Shown here one piece after another: positions 45,367 through 54,369 of a DNA stretch of 64,000 bases (position 1 is its first letter; each line of letters begins with the position of its first letter). The stretch covers positions 124,001 to 188,000 of the forward strand of contig NZ_SNYS01000005.1 in NCBI RefSeq assembly GCF_004363215.1, in the 5' to 3' direction. This DNA comes from Methanimicrococcus blatticola (GTDB lineage: Archaea > Halobacteriota > Methanosarcinia > Methanosarcinales > Methanosarcinaceae). The notes under the pieces were generated by a model. That model saw only the letters and a list, made by a program, of their open reading frames with translations, searched no databases and was not told where the DNA came from. The position numbers and the translations under genes are program-made.

Positions 45367-45702
45367 TTACTCTTCGTCTTCTTCTTCGTCCAAGAAATCA
45401 TAGTGGTATTTCATGGAGCTGTCTTGAAGAGCGTTCTTCATTGTGTTCTGGAATGTCTTGCCGACAGCGGTCTGCGGAATGTATGTGCCGCCTGCGAATT
45501 TGAAGCCGCATTTCTTGCATTCCCAGATGCCTGTACCGATTCTTCTGACGGTCGGGAGGTCACATTTTGCACAGGTGTGCGGACCTCTTGTGCGTCCTTC
45601 AAGGTCGGCGACGAGCTTTCTGTCCTTTCTGCCGTATCTGACACCAAATCTGCCGGCAGATCTGGAAACTTTACCTTTGCGTGAGTTGTTTTTTCTAACC
45701 AT
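45367..45702 (-). CDS. rpl37ae: 50S ribosomal protein L37Ae
   Basis: A large-subunit zinc-ribbon ribosomal protein. [22 protein letters not shown] and [23 protein letters not shown] provide the fold and the four zinc cysteines, and [10 protein letters not shown] is the conserved end of the core. Here the protein is 111 residues because a C-terminal extension of about 25 residues ending FLDEEEDEE is added; most archaeal L37Ae have about 70-95 residues. It lies between rrp42 and rpoP. Confidence 0.95.
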   Translation of the reverse strand: MVRKNNSRKGKVSRSAGRFGVRYGRKDRKLVADLEGRTRGPHTCAKCDLPTVRRIGTGIWECKKCGFKFAGGTYIPQTAVGKTFQNTMKNALQDSSMKYHYDFLDEEEDEE

Positions 45703-45822
45703 AATGTTTCACCTGAATAAAGCGCCAAGCGCATATCATTTTGAAAATTTAACTTGAATGACTCAAAAAACGATTGTATCGCGCTGTTTGAATCAAAAAG
45801 GTTGAATGTATTAAAACAAGAT

Positions 45823-46617
45823 TCAACCTCTTATAGAAAGATTAGATAAATATCTTTCCCTTAATTCGGCTCCCTTCTCCCCCGCAAGTTTGACCATTTC
45901 CAAAACAGTCTCGGGAAGTAAAGGTTCTGCACCGCTTTTCTGCATACCGGAAATCGCGCCGTCATTTTCCGTAATGATTGTCAGCTTTGTGCCGCAGACA
46001 TTTTCTTCATCGGAAATGGGGTCCAAAATGAGCGTGTTGTCAATGCTGACGACTGTCACGCCAACCGGAATGTTCTGCATCGGCAGCGGAATGGAATCAA
46101 AGCCGTTTGCTTCGTCTGCCGGAACGGTGGTTGTCAATAAAGCGGCAATAGATGCCAAACAGGAAGCATCAACAATGTTTCCGGCATCGTTAATCACGCT
46201 GATGTCAACAAAAACCATCCAGACGAGCTCGCCTTCTCTGATACAAAGCTTTTTCAAATCAATAGAATGAGATTCGCGAATACCGCGGTCAACGATTCTT
46301 GACATTTCAATGGCTTCTTCGCGGGGCGGGCCGGCTTCAAAGTCGGGTGATGCCAACGGATTGAGTTCCATGCCGGTCATAATAATGCCTTCGCCCGGAG
46401 AATCCGGAAAAGGCGTTCCCTTCTGAAGTTTAATGCCGACCAAAATCTTGGTTTCGCCGTATTTGACATAAGCGGATCCTTCGGCTTTGGCAATGACATT
46501 TGTTTTAACGGAGATGTCGCGCATTTCTCTGAAATCGCGGCCGTCGGCACGCTTGCCTTCAACGATTAAATTGTGAATAAAATCTCTCTTTAAAGCGGAA
46601 AGTACTTCGTGTGCCAT
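45823..46617 (-). CDS. rrp42: Exosome complex subunit Rrp42
   Basis: A 264-residue RNase PH-fold subunit that forms the hexameric ring of the archaeal exosome with Rrp41. It lacks its own catalytic residues but builds the active site interface. It begins LSALKRDFIHNLIVEGKRADGRDFREMRD (conserved family start, here as a summary of residues 5-33) and continues GETKILVGIKLQKGTPFPDSP and LNPLASPDFEAGPP. It follows rrp41 with a two-base gap. Confidence 0.96.
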   Translation of the reverse strand: MAHEVLSALKRDFIHNLIVEGKRADGRDFREMRDISVKTNVIAKAEGSAYVKYGETKILVGIKLQKGTPFPDSPGEGIIMTGMELNPLASPDFEAGPPREEAIEMSRIVDRGIRESHSIDLKKLCIREGELVWMVFVDISVINDAGNIVDASCLASIAALLTTTVPADEANGFDSIPLPMQNIPVGVTVVSIDNTLILDPISDEENVCGTKLTIITENDGAISGMQKSGAEPLLPETVLEMVKLAGEKGAELRERYLSNLSIRG

Positions 46618-46619
46618 AA

Positions 46620-47807
46620 TTATTCCTCCTCCTCGTCATCATCAAACTCTTCGTCGGATTCTTCTTCATCAGAATCTTCCGCGTCAATGACAAAAATATC
46701 GGTTTCTTCGTCATCGTCAGAATCATCATCATCGTCATCTGACTCTTCGTCATCGTCAGCCATATCGGAAACGAAGGCTTCGATTTCTTTCAAATCATCC
46801 GCATCCATTTCATCGTCTTCTATAATGACAATGTCTAAATCTTCGTCTTCAAAGAGACCGTCTGCCAAATCAATGTCGGTTTCACATTTTTCAGCTTCAT
46901 AGTTGCGAATGATTGCAGAAACGTCTTTTGCGAGGCGTTCGGAAACTTCGGCAACGAAAGCGTCAATGTCATCTTCGTCAAAATCAGCTTCGTCAGCATC
47001 TTCGGATTCAACTGAAATTTCCACATCAGCTTCGGCATCGTCTTCGATTTCTTCTTCAACGATAATTTCTTCTTCATCGTCATCCATAACGGACGCGAAC
47101 TTTTCCAAAAGCGCCGCCTTCTGAATTTCAAGAACCTGGCGGCAGCCTTTTTGAACAAGCTCCATGGCTTCTTCGAATTCGGACGGCGTTAAGTGACCGT
47201 CCATTTGAATCAATGTGATTTTGCCGTCTTCGGTCATGGCAATCGGCAAATCGGCTTCACCGTAATTGTCTTCAGGCTTGTTCAAGTCCAAAACGATTTT
47301 GCCGCCGACTTTACCGGCAGCGCAAGCGGAAACAAGCCCGCGCATGGGAATGCCTGCGTCAACGAGCGCCAATGACGCAGCGTTGATTGCAGCGGTTCTT
47401 GTGCCGGCATCGGCCTGAAGCACTTCAACGAAAATGTCAATGGCCGCTTTCGGATAATCTTCAGCGAAAAGAACAGGCTCGAACGCTTCGCGGCTGACTT
47501 TTGAAATTTCACTGCTGCGGCGGCTCGGCCCGGGACGGGCGCGGTCTTCCACGGAGAAAGACTGCATATTGTATCTGTAGCGGATGACTGCTTTGTTGGC
47601 CAATTGCATGCGGCGCGGGTGCGCTTCGCGGGGGCCGTAAACTGCGGCAATCACTTTGTTTGCGCCCCATTCTAAATAGCAGGAGCCGTTTGCGCGTGAC
47701 AAAACGCCGATTTTAATTTTCATTGGGCGGATTTCGTCGGGTTTTCTCTGGTCTGTTCGAAGACCATTTTCATCAAAAAAAACCACATCGGTTTGGTTTG
47801 AACTCAT
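46620..47807 (-). CDS. rrp41: Exosome catalytic subunit Rrp41 with long acidic tail
   Basis: A phosphorolytic 3'-5' exoribonuclease that also tails RNA. The RNase PH core (1-240) has RKPDEIRPMKIKIGVLSRANGS, YGPREAHPRR, DRARPGPSRRS for RNA and phosphate binding, QADAGTRTAAINAASLAL and the catalytic QMDGHLTPSEFEEA region. A further 155 residues (241-395) are almost entirely Asp, Glu, Ser, Val and Ile, with one short normal stretch (VSERLAKDVSAIIRNYEAEKC) inside. Normal archaeal Rrp41 ends near 240-250. The extension is in frame and its stop abuts rrp42. Confidence 0.96.
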   Translation of the reverse strand: MSSNQTDVVFFDENGLRTDQRKPDEIRPMKIKIGVLSRANGSCYLEWGANKVIAAVYGPREAHPRRMQLANKAVIRYRYNMQSFSVEDRARPGPSRRSSEISKVSREAFEPVLFAEDYPKAAIDIFVEVLQADAGTRTAAINAASLALVDAGIPMRGLVSACAAGKVGGKIVLDLNKPEDNYGEADLPIAMTEDGKITLIQMDGHLTPSEFEEAMELVQKGCRQVLEIQKAALLEKFASVMDDDEEEIIVEEEIEDDAEADVEISVESEDADEADFDEDDIDAFVAEVSERLAKDVSAIIRNYEAEKCETDIDLADGLFEDEDLDIVIIEDDEMDADDLKEIEAFVSDMADDDEESDDDDDDSDDDEETDIFVIDAEDSDEEESDEEFDDDEEEE

Positions 47808-47862
47808 TTCAATTTCTCCAAGAATAAATATAATGATTAAAGTTTCCGTTCACGATTTTGAC

Positions 47863-48984
47863 TTACCTGTCAGACTTATTGCCTTGGTGAACGGGCGGGT
47901 GTGTAAAGAAGACGCTCTTAAAACAGGAACAATTTTCTTGCTTGAAAGCCTCGGGCTGCGTTAAACGCGGTCTTTTCGCGGTTGATTTTTTAACGTCGGA
48001 TCCTGCCGGCGCAACGGTTTCGTTTTGAACAAAATCAAACTCGACCGCGGCATCTTCAACAGAATCGCCGACAGCAACAGATTTGCCGACCGCCGGAATT
48101 AATTTTGAATCCTTTTCCGCCGCTTTTTTAGATTTTCGCTCTTTCTTCGGCAATTCTTCCAAGGCTGCTTCAGCCGATTCAATGACTTGTTTTGAATCTT
48201 CAACAGCATCGCTTTTCTTTTTGCGGGTAACCGTCTTTGCTTTCTTTTCAGGAACAGAGTCAACGGATTCTGAAACGCTCTTGCTCTTTTTCGGTTGGAC
48301 GACGTCATGTGCTTTGCGGCCGGCAGCTTCATATTGTTCATCAATAAATGCAGCGGTCAAATCTGTGAGTCCCGGAAGACGGGCGTCGGATTCGATTTTC
48401 TTCAACGCGCTCATTAAAATGTCCATATCGGTTGAGTCGCCGTTCATCCAAATACGCCCGTTGCCGCCGACGAAAATATCGCAGCCGGTTTTGGCTTTGA
48501 GCATTGAAATCATGGCGCCTGAGCGGCCGATGATGCGTGAAACTTTTGAAAACGGCACTTCGAAAAGGCGCCCTCTTGTCAGTTTTTTACAAACGGGATC
48601 TTTGTAAGTCAATTCGACTTTCATTTCCGCGTTGACATCGGTCACTTTCAGCAAAACAGTATCACCGATTCCAAAATGCTGCGTCATTTCTTCAGAAGGA
48701 ACACGCAGCGGATATTCGGTGACATGCAAAAGCCCTTCATACGGGCAATTAATGTCAAAAATCCAATTCGATGACGTGACAACTGTCACATAGCCGATAA
48801 GAAGATCGTTTCTCTTCGGCATATAGGGACCTGTCAGCGGATGGACAGAAAGTTTTCCTTTCTGGGTCAAAAGTCCGCACACCGAGGCGTAGACTTTTCC
48901 GCCGGAAATATATGTTCCGGAGCCGGACATTGCTGGGTCATCGGAAAGCAATTCTCCGGGTATAACAATTCTTTTTTTATCCAT
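47863..48984 (-). CDS. rrp4: Exosome RNA-binding cap subunit Rrp4 with charged tail
   Basis: A cap protein that recruits RNA to the exosome ring. Core (1-230): an N-terminal domain with VIPGELL and GSGTYISGGKVYASVCG, an S1 domain (about 60-130, GDTVLLKVTDVNAEMKVELTYKDP) and a KH domain with IIGRSGAMISMLK. Residues 231-373 form a Lys/Glu/Ser-rich extension with a Cys/His-bearing end (ENCSCFKS ... THPPVHQG). Normal Rrp4 ends near 230-260. It precedes rrp41 by 55 bases. Confidence 0.94.
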   Translation of the reverse strand: MDKKRIVIPGELLSDDPAMSGSGTYISGGKVYASVCGLLTQKGKLSVHPLTGPYMPKRNDLLIGYVTVVTSSNWIFDINCPYEGLLHVTEYPLRVPSEEMTQHFGIGDTVLLKVTDVNAEMKVELTYKDPVCKKLTRGRLFEVPFSKVSRIIGRSGAMISMLKAKTGCDIFVGGNGRIWMNGDSTDMDILMSALKKIESDARLPGLTDLTAAFIDEQYEAAGRKAHDVVQPKKSKSVSESVDSVPEKKAKTVTRKKKSDAVEDSKQVIESAEAALEELPKKERKSKKAAEKDSKLIPAVGKSVAVGDSVEDAAVEFDFVQNETVAPAGSDVKKSTAKRPRLTQPEAFKQENCSCFKSVFFTHPPVHQGNKSDR

Positions 48985-49108
48985 TCTATCCTCTGTTCAT
49001 TAAGTTTTATACCGTACGCTTTAATCATTTTTATAGTCTTTCACGAAAATCAAATTCCCGAAAATTAAATCAAACGGGAATCACCACCCCGTTTGATGAA
49101 TGTTTTTT

Positions 49109-49568
49109 AAAAATGGTGCGGCTCGCGCGCGGCACCGGCGGTTATCGACAGCAAGCAGAGAAAGCAGCAACAGAGCGGCAACGGGACAGCGGCACCCGAG
49201 CGGCAGCAAAGCAGCACCCGAGCGGCGACAAGCGCGAACGGAAGGTAGCTGTGCCCCCGTTCGCGCAAGCGAACGGATGTGATAAAAAGAAGCAGATGTA
49301 CGCAGCAACACGAGCAGCAGCAACACGAGTAGCAGCAACAAGAGCAGCAGCAACAAGAGTAGCAGCAACAAGAGCAGCAGCAACACGAGCAACGGAAACA
49401 CAATCAGCAGCAATGAGAATAATAGCAAAGAGAAGTCACTGCAAAGAAACAGCAAAAAGAAAAAAGCGGCAATCTCCATACGCTTCTGCATCTTCTTTGA
49501 GCAGCCGCAAATTCCGATTCTGCCCTTCGCTTTGCTCAGGTCAGAATTCGGAATTAGCGGTCGTATGT
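49109..49568. repeat. GCGAAGC hairpin island 3
   Basis: Located inside the exosome superoperon, between sdo1 and rrp4. It starts GGTGCGGCTCGCGCGCGGCACC. A diverged minisatellite with GGAAGGTAGC follows, then GTTCGCGCAAGCGAAC (49259-49274), a 6 x 15-bp array (49306-49395, CAACAAGAGCAGCAG) and the long hairpin (49505-49560), whose apex here is CTTCGCTTTGCTC and whose arm bases differ in step from the other islands. ORFs over it are low-complexity and rejected. Confidence 0.88.
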
Positions 49569-49703
49569 GAGATTTTAATTATTAAAGAAAAATGAAGTCA
49601 GGAAATAAAAAAGAAATAATTAAAAAAAAGAAATAATAAAAAGATTTTAAAAAGATTTGAAATAATTAAATTTGAAATAATTAAAATGTTTAGTCGCCGA
49701 AAA

Positions 49704-50417
49704 TTACTCTTTCGGCGCGTCATCCTTAATCAATTTCGTTTCTGCTTCTCCTTTTGTTAAATGGTTTAACAAGGCGTAAAAATCGGTTTGCATGCCGGCG
49801 GGAATTCTGACGACGGCAATCCATGAACCGTCCCCTTGCCATTCGTTTTTCAACATTTTTCCGAAGCCGGAGATGTCGCCGTACGCTTTCGGTGCGTAAA
49901 GCGGCGGGATTCTGACGGCAACGCTGACTTCTTCAAAGCGGATCGGGATCAGCGGGCGAATCGCTTTCATTGTGATTTGGACGTTGTCGTCAACGCTTTT
50001 CATCGGGTCAATGTTGACTTTGGCTTCCTCCATCGCAATTTCAATGCGCTGCGGCGGATGCGGTGCCATTGTCTGCGGATTGACGGCGTTTTGAGCGATG
50101 AACGTCACAACCAATCTTCTTTTTTCTTCCAAAAAACGTTTGCGCTGTTCTTTTGTCAGCTGAATTTCACCGTCTTTCAAAATAATGGAAGCGATTTGAA
50201 GCACGTCATCTGTTTGGAAAGTTGAAACCAAATCGGAGTCGGCAATTTTATCACCGCGGCTCGCGTTTTCAAAAACAGTTTCAACCGCCAAAATATCGGC
50301 GATATTAATTTCTTCGCCGCGCTTGTAAGCGAGCGCAAGCTCAGGATCGACAAGAATTTCAAACTCTTTGCTTCCTTTTTTAATGTGAGCCGTCACGGCA
50401 TCGTCAAGTGAGACCAT
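49704..50417 (-). CDS. sdo1: Ribosome maturation protein SDO1/SBDS
   Basis: A 237-residue SBDS homologue that helps release the anti-association factor from the large subunit. FEILVDPELALAYKRGEEINIADILAVETVFENASRGDKI (summarised; residues 19-58) is the FYSH domain, and IPIRFEEVSVAVRIPPLYAPKAYG belongs to the third, ferredoxin-like domain. It sits downstream of psmA in the conserved archaeal order. Confidence 0.95.
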   Translation of the reverse strand: MVSLDDAVTAHIKKGSKEFEILVDPELALAYKRGEEINIADILAVETVFENASRGDKIADSDLVSTFQTDDVLQIASIILKDGEIQLTKEQRKRFLEEKRRLVVTFIAQNAVNPQTMAPHPPQRIEIAMEEAKVNIDPMKSVDDNVQITMKAIRPLIPIRFEEVSVAVRIPPLYAPKAYGDISGFGKMLKNEWQGDGSWIAVVRIPAGMQTDFYALLNHLTKGEAETKLIKDDAPKE

Positions 50418-50509
50418 AAAATCAAATCCTGATATATTTTAAGAGATTACTGTTTTTATGTTTAATTTCATTTAAAGCGTTTTGGTAAAAAACAAAAAGA
50501 AAAAGAAAG

Positions 50510-50527
50510 AATCCGCCGGAGCGGATT
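50510..50527 (-). terminator. Terminator or processing hairpin after psmA
   Basis: AATCCGC and GCGGATT pair and are followed on the minus strand by a long T-rich run. It suggests that psmA and sdo1 are at least partly separate transcripts. Confidence 0.6.
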
Positions 50528-50542
50528 TTTGAATTAAAGAAA

Positions 50543-51331
50543 TCAGATGTCGAGATCTTCGTCAGAAGCGGCGCCTGAAGCAGCCGATTCGCCTTCAGTT
50601 CTCGGATATTTCTCATAGATTTTGTCAGCGTAAACTTTGACTTCTTCGGTTGTCAGTTTACGGAAATCTTTGGTTGAAACCGGAATAATGCCGACTTCGA
50701 GCGTCTCGGGCTTGAATTTACCGTCAGCCGCTTTGTAAAGTGCTTCAACGCCGAGAAGAATGGCGTCTTCCAACGACATTTCTTCGTTATAATCCGCTTC
50801 AAAGACTTCAATGACAGGAGCGCGTCCGGCGCCGATGGCCGTTGCTTTGTATTCCAAAAGCGCACCGCTCGGATCTGTTTCGAACAGGCGGGGCGTACTG
50901 TCTTCAACGCCTGCAATCAAAAGAGAAGTGCCGTACGGGCGTGTGCCGCCGTATTGCGTAAAAGTCTGTTTGTGGTCGCAGATTTTCTTGGAAATGACTT
51001 CAACACCGATCGGTTCGTCGTAAGAAACGCGGTTGACCTGCGCTTCAACGCGGGCACGGTCAATCAATGCGCGAGCGTCGGCAACGAGACCGGATGTCGC
51101 GGCACCGATGTGGTCATCGACCTGAAAAATCTTTTCGATGGAATTGGATTCGATCAAACGGCTTGAGACGCGTTTGTCAACCAATAAAACGACACCTTCC
51201 TGCACCTTAATACCGACAGCGGTTGTTCCTCTCTTAACAGCTTCTCGGGCGTATTCCACCTGATAAAGGCGGCCGTCCGGAGAAAAGACTGTGCTTGCGC
51301 GGTCGTACATTTGGGGGGCCATATCTTTCAT
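50543..51331 (-). CDS. psmA: Proteasome subunit alpha
   Basis: Alpha subunit forming the outer rings of the archaeal 20S proteasome; 262 residues. It has the YDRASTVFSPDGRLYQVEYAREAVKRG signature of alpha subunits (residues 8-34, with the gate-forming YDR), TTAVGIKVQEGVVLLVDKR and GTRPYGTSLLIAGVED. It ends with an acidic low-complexity DEDLDI tail. CAGGAGA lies nine bases before the first ATG. Confidence 0.97.
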   Translation of the reverse strand: MKDMAPQMYDRASTVFSPDGRLYQVEYAREAVKRGTTAVGIKVQEGVVLLVDKRVSSRLIESNSIEKIFQVDDHIGAATSGLVADARALIDRARVEAQVNRVSYDEPIGVEVISKKICDHKQTFTQYGGTRPYGTSLLIAGVEDSTPRLFETDPSGALLEYKATAIGAGRAPVIEVFEADYNEEMSLEDAILLGVEALYKAADGKFKPETLEVGIIPVSTKDFRKLTTEEVKVYADKIYEKYPRTEGESAASGAASDEDLDI

Positions 51332-51535
51332 GATTTAAGTCTCCTGTTATTTTTGTTTTTATTAGATTATTTTGTTTTTATTAAATTTAATTTTTATTTT
51401 TAAGAAATTGTATTAAAAATAAATATGAATTTTTGTTTTATACGAATCAAACAATATAAAGATTCGGAAAGTCAACCGTTTGTCAAATCAAACGGTCAGC
51501 CCGGTCAGATAAATCAACCGAAAATCAAACGGTTA

Positions 51536-51931
51536 TCAGTTTCCTTTTTGAAGAAATTTGATCTGCGCGCCTTTGACGGTTCCTGAAACACCCGCAGCCC
51601 GCACAATCACCTTTTGTCCGTCAATCCATGTCATAAACGTCAAAACGCCGATTGTTTGTGAAACAGAAGTGTGCCAACACTTAACGATGCCGACATTATC
51701 TTCGAACCCGAGAACAGAAATGCCGCAAACGGCAAACCCGACATCGCCTAAAACAGCGCACCCCGCTTGAGAAACAGCCGCGATAAAAGCGTTTCTTTGA
51801 ACGGGAGCATCGCTGATGACTTCAACGGCAATGTATCTTTTTCGTTTTCGAAGTGACGGTAAGAGCGGTTCCAAATGAATACACCTGTTTTGAGAAATAC
51901 AGATAAAAGGAACATAAGTAGATTTAATCAT
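51536..51931 (-). CDS. rnp2: Ribonuclease P protein component 2 (Pop5 homologue)
   Basis: A 131-residue protein subunit of archaeal RNase P, working with Rpp30. LLPSLRKRKRYIAVEVISD is the conserved N-terminal strand, and GVLTFMTWIDGQKVIVRAAGVSGTVKGA is typical of the C-terminal half. The gene order rnp3-rnp2-psmA is conserved in related methanogens. The start is the ATG of MIKSTYV; an in-frame TTG three codons upstream has no ribosome site. Confidence 0.88.
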   Translation of the reverse strand: MIKSTYVPFICISQNRCIHLEPLLPSLRKRKRYIAVEVISDAPVQRNAFIAAVSQAGCAVLGDVGFAVCGISVLGFEDNVGIVKCWHTSVSQTIGVLTFMTWIDGQKVIVRAAGVSGTVKGAQIKFLQKGN

Positions 51932-52068
51932 TTTGTTCAAAACTGAAAAATCAGCCGAACTTCGTTTTTCACAATAAATGTGATGTCATTACACCCGAGA
52001 AATGGCTTTTGTTGTTTATAAATATTACCGACATATAAAAAATATACAAACAGCACAGTCAATAATGC

Positions 52069-52172
52069 AAATCAATAATGCAAATCAATAACGTAAATCA
52101 ATAACGTAAATCAATAATGCAAATCAATAACGTAAATCAATAATGCAAATCAATAACGTAAATCAACAATAC
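52069..52172. repeat. 13-bp tandem repeat, eight copies
   Basis: AAATCAATAACGT and AAATCAATAATGC units are intermixed in the gap between rnp3 and rnp2. Confidence 0.95.
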
Positions 52173-52196
52173 AAATAAACAACACAACCCGACAAA

Positions 52197-53141
52197 TTAA
52201 TCCTGAAGATCTTCTGTCAAGATTTCAACGCCCGAAGCGATGATTTGACCGGACCGCTGCTTTTTCCGGCGTTCAATAATTTCTGCAGGAAATTGAGAAA
52301 CGCCTTTGGCTGATTCTTCCCGCGACAATCCGAGAAGCGTGCCGAAAGCTTCACATTCATAAGGTCCGCGCGCATCATAAAATGAAATTGCGCCGCTGAT
52401 TGTCAAAACAGGAACATTGTATTTATTCAGAACCGGAATCATTTCCATACAGTCCGAAAACAGTTTGCTTCGGCGGTATCCTTTGGTTTGCAAAAACGGA
52501 TACAAATCAAATCCGAAAGCGGTTTTCCGATCCCGCGCGATTTTTGCAACAATGTGATTGATCTGACCTGCACTGACATGAAGATTGCTGCTGCCGTTCT
52601 GCGCCCGACCTGCTGCATAAGTGACGGGAATGACAAGGTCTGCTTCCGGCGACTCGGCTGCCGCGCGGATGACTTTTTCATCGGATGAGCGGACAGCAAT
52701 GAAATCGGCGTTCGGTCTTTCTTTTCGAATCAGAGAATGAAGCGCGTTTTCGTTTTCGGCTTCAATTTCAATGCCGTTATAATAGCGAACAGCACCGTCG
52801 CCGTTTAATAAAGAGTGATAAACACCGCTGAAATCGGAATCGAATTTGCCGGGTTTTTTGAAAAGAATGACATCCGTGAATCCGAATTTTTTGAAAAATG
52901 AATCAACGTGTTCCGTAAATGAAAATAAATCATCAGAATCTAAATCATCAGAATCTAAATCATCAGAATCTAAATTATCAGAATTAAGATTTTCCGCCGC
53001 TTTGGAACAAAGATCTTCAATCAGATTAACGGAAACGTAATCAAAATACCGTTTGGATTGAACGGGTTGATTGGATTGGACGGAACAATCAAATTGATTG
53101 GATTGACCGGTTTCAATCGAATTCGGATTATTTGCAGCCAA
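52197..53141 (-). CDS. rnp3: Ribonuclease P protein component 3 (Rpp30 homologue)
   Basis: A TIM-barrel-like RNase P subunit that pairs with Rnp2 on the RNA catalytic domain. YNGIEIEAENENALHSLIRK, NADFIAVRSSDE, GQINHIVAKIARDRKTAFGFDLYPFL and FSDCMEMIPVLNKYNVPVLTISGA fit the family. I moved the start to a TTG (53141) with GGAGG six bases upstream, giving 314 residues and a 14-base overlap with the preceding gene. Compared with ordinary Rpp30 (about 230-250) it has a Gln/Ser-rich lead and an acidic insert of repeated LDSDD (residues 52-72) encoded by a 15-bp tandem repeat. Confidence 0.85.
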   Translation of the reverse strand: MAANNPNSIETGQSNQFDCSVQSNQPVQSKRYFDYVSVNLIEDLCSKAAENLNSDNLDSDDLDSDDLDSDDLFSFTEHVDSFFKKFGFTDVILFKKPGKFDSDFSGVYHSLLNGDGAVRYYNGIEIEAENENALHSLIRKERPNADFIAVRSSDEKVIRAAAESPEADLVIPVTYAAGRAQNGSSNLHVSAGQINHIVAKIARDRKTAFGFDLYPFLQTKGYRRSKLFSDCMEMIPVLNKYNVPVLTISGAISFYDARGPYECEAFGTLLGLSREESAKGVSQFPAEIIERRKKQRSGQIIASGVEILTEDLQD

Positions 53142-53583
53142 ACAATTCCTCCACGATGGGACCAGCTTTTTCCCATGATTTCGGATAGGTTTCAATTTTG
53201 ACGCGAACAAAAATCGCGTCAGAAGATTCGGTGAATTTGAGCTTGCCGGCGGCTGCGGCTTGCTTTGAAAAACGCATGTAGAAATTTAAATCATCATCCA
53301 AACGTTCGGGCATTTGTTCGCGAAGGATTTCCAAATCGTCTTCGCTGATGTTTTCTTTGAAGAATTGAACAAATTTAGAACAGGCGCCTTTTTTCTTTAA
53401 AACGGCGGTTTGAATGTGAATCGGGTTGTTGAAGTGCCCTTCGGTTTCGATTGTCTCTTTCAAATCTGTGAGATTATCTTTCGGAGACAGGCAAGGTGCC
53501 AAAAAAAAGTCCAGAGCCGAGTCGACTCCGGACAAATCTTCTGTCGCGTGCGCAATGACGCGAAAATTGATATGATGAATCAA
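53128..53583 (-). CDS. Archaeal RNA-binding protein, COG1325 exosome-associated family
   Basis: A 151-residue protein of the family listed as an exosome subunit or RNA-binding domain protein. It shows HHINFRVIAHATED at the start, FFLAPCLSPKDNL, GHFNNPIHIQTAVLKKKGA and DDDLNFYMRFSKQAA. Its role in RNA processing is inferred from genomic linkage. It overlaps rnp3 and ends adjacent to rpl15e, whose stop it follows directly. Confidence 0.88.
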   Translation of the reverse strand: MIHHINFRVIAHATEDLSGVDSALDFFLAPCLSPKDNLTDLKETIETEGHFNNPIHIQTAVLKKKGACSKFVQFFKENISEDDLEILREQMPERLDDDLNFYMRFSKQAAAAGKLKFTESSDAIFVRVKIETYPKSWEKAGPIVEELFGCK

Positions 53584-54174
53584 TCACTTTCCTCTGTTCA
53601 TGTGTGCGCGAAGGCTCGGTCTGTTCTTTTCAGAACCGGTTCCGCGGACCATTAAACCTCTGCCCTTTTTGCCGGCGCTGGTGAGGCCGCGCTGTGCTCT
53701 GCCGCGGTTTGCGGGGTTGCAAAGCCAGTTCAGGCGTTTGTCGCTCTGAATCACAGGGTGGTTCGGGTCGACGAGAATAACTTCGTACCACTTGAATTTA
53801 CCGTCCTGAGCAACCCAGTAGGAGTTGAGGACTTCCATGTTCGGATATTTACGTCCGGCACGTTCTTCACAGATTCTCTGGATGCTTTTGCCGGCGGTAA
53901 TTTTGTTCATACCCATGTTGTGTGTACGTCTTCCGCGGATGTATCTGGACTTTCTGAGACCGCCGCGTCTGACTTTGACACGTGTGACAATGATGCCCTG
54001 CTTGGCTTTGTAGCCGAGAGATCTGGCACGGTCAATTCTTGTCGGGCGTTCAATTCTTGTAACGGAACCTTCTTTTCTCCAGGTCTGGAGGCGTTCCCAT
54101 CTGAGTTCATCCACGTAGGTTTCTTCCGGTTTTTTCCAGGCGTCCCTAACGTATCCATAGTAAGATTTTACCAT
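53584..54174 (-). CDS. rpl15e: 50S ribosomal protein L15e
   Basis: A 196-residue large-subunit ribosomal protein and the first gene of the superoperon. It has [48 protein letters not shown] (residues 29-61, conserved basic core), [15 protein letters not shown] and [22 protein letters not shown]. Upstream on the minus strand a leader of roughly 100 bases has CGGGATCCGTCCCG and a second stem after a TTTAAA promoter element, possibly for feedback control. Confidence 0.97.
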   Translation of the reverse strand: MVKSYYGYVRDAWKKPEETYVDELRWERLQTWRKEGSVTRIERPTRIDRARSLGYKAKQGIIVTRVKVRRGGLRKSRYIRGRRTHNMGMNKITAGKSIQRICEERAGRKYPNMEVLNSYWVAQDGKFKWYEVILVDPNHPVIQSDKRLNWLCNPANRGRAQRGLTSAGKKGRGLMVRGTGSEKNRPSLRAHMNRGK

Positions 54175-54369
54175 TTTGTTTCACCAATTTTTTGTAGTTT
54201 CACGGTTCAGCCGTCATCTTTTGCCGGCCACATTCCAACGGGACGGATCCCGAAATGAAACATGTGCCATATCCGTTCATTGCATTTAAAGGTTTTTAAA
54301 GAGAGAAATCACCCCCATTTGCAATACACCAGCATAACCTTCAAAAACTTATTTCTACATTAAATAGTT

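Noticed and set aside
46609-47124. Ser-rich plus-strand ORFs opposite rrp41
   Set aside because: They are antisense to the acidic Asp/Glu tail; poly-Ser frames are the expected shadow of GAT/GAA runs.
49081-49595. Several ORFs on both strands, up to 160 codons
   Set aside because: They are products of island 3 arrays (poly-Leu, Cys/Ser or Ala/Thr runs) and have no conserved segment.
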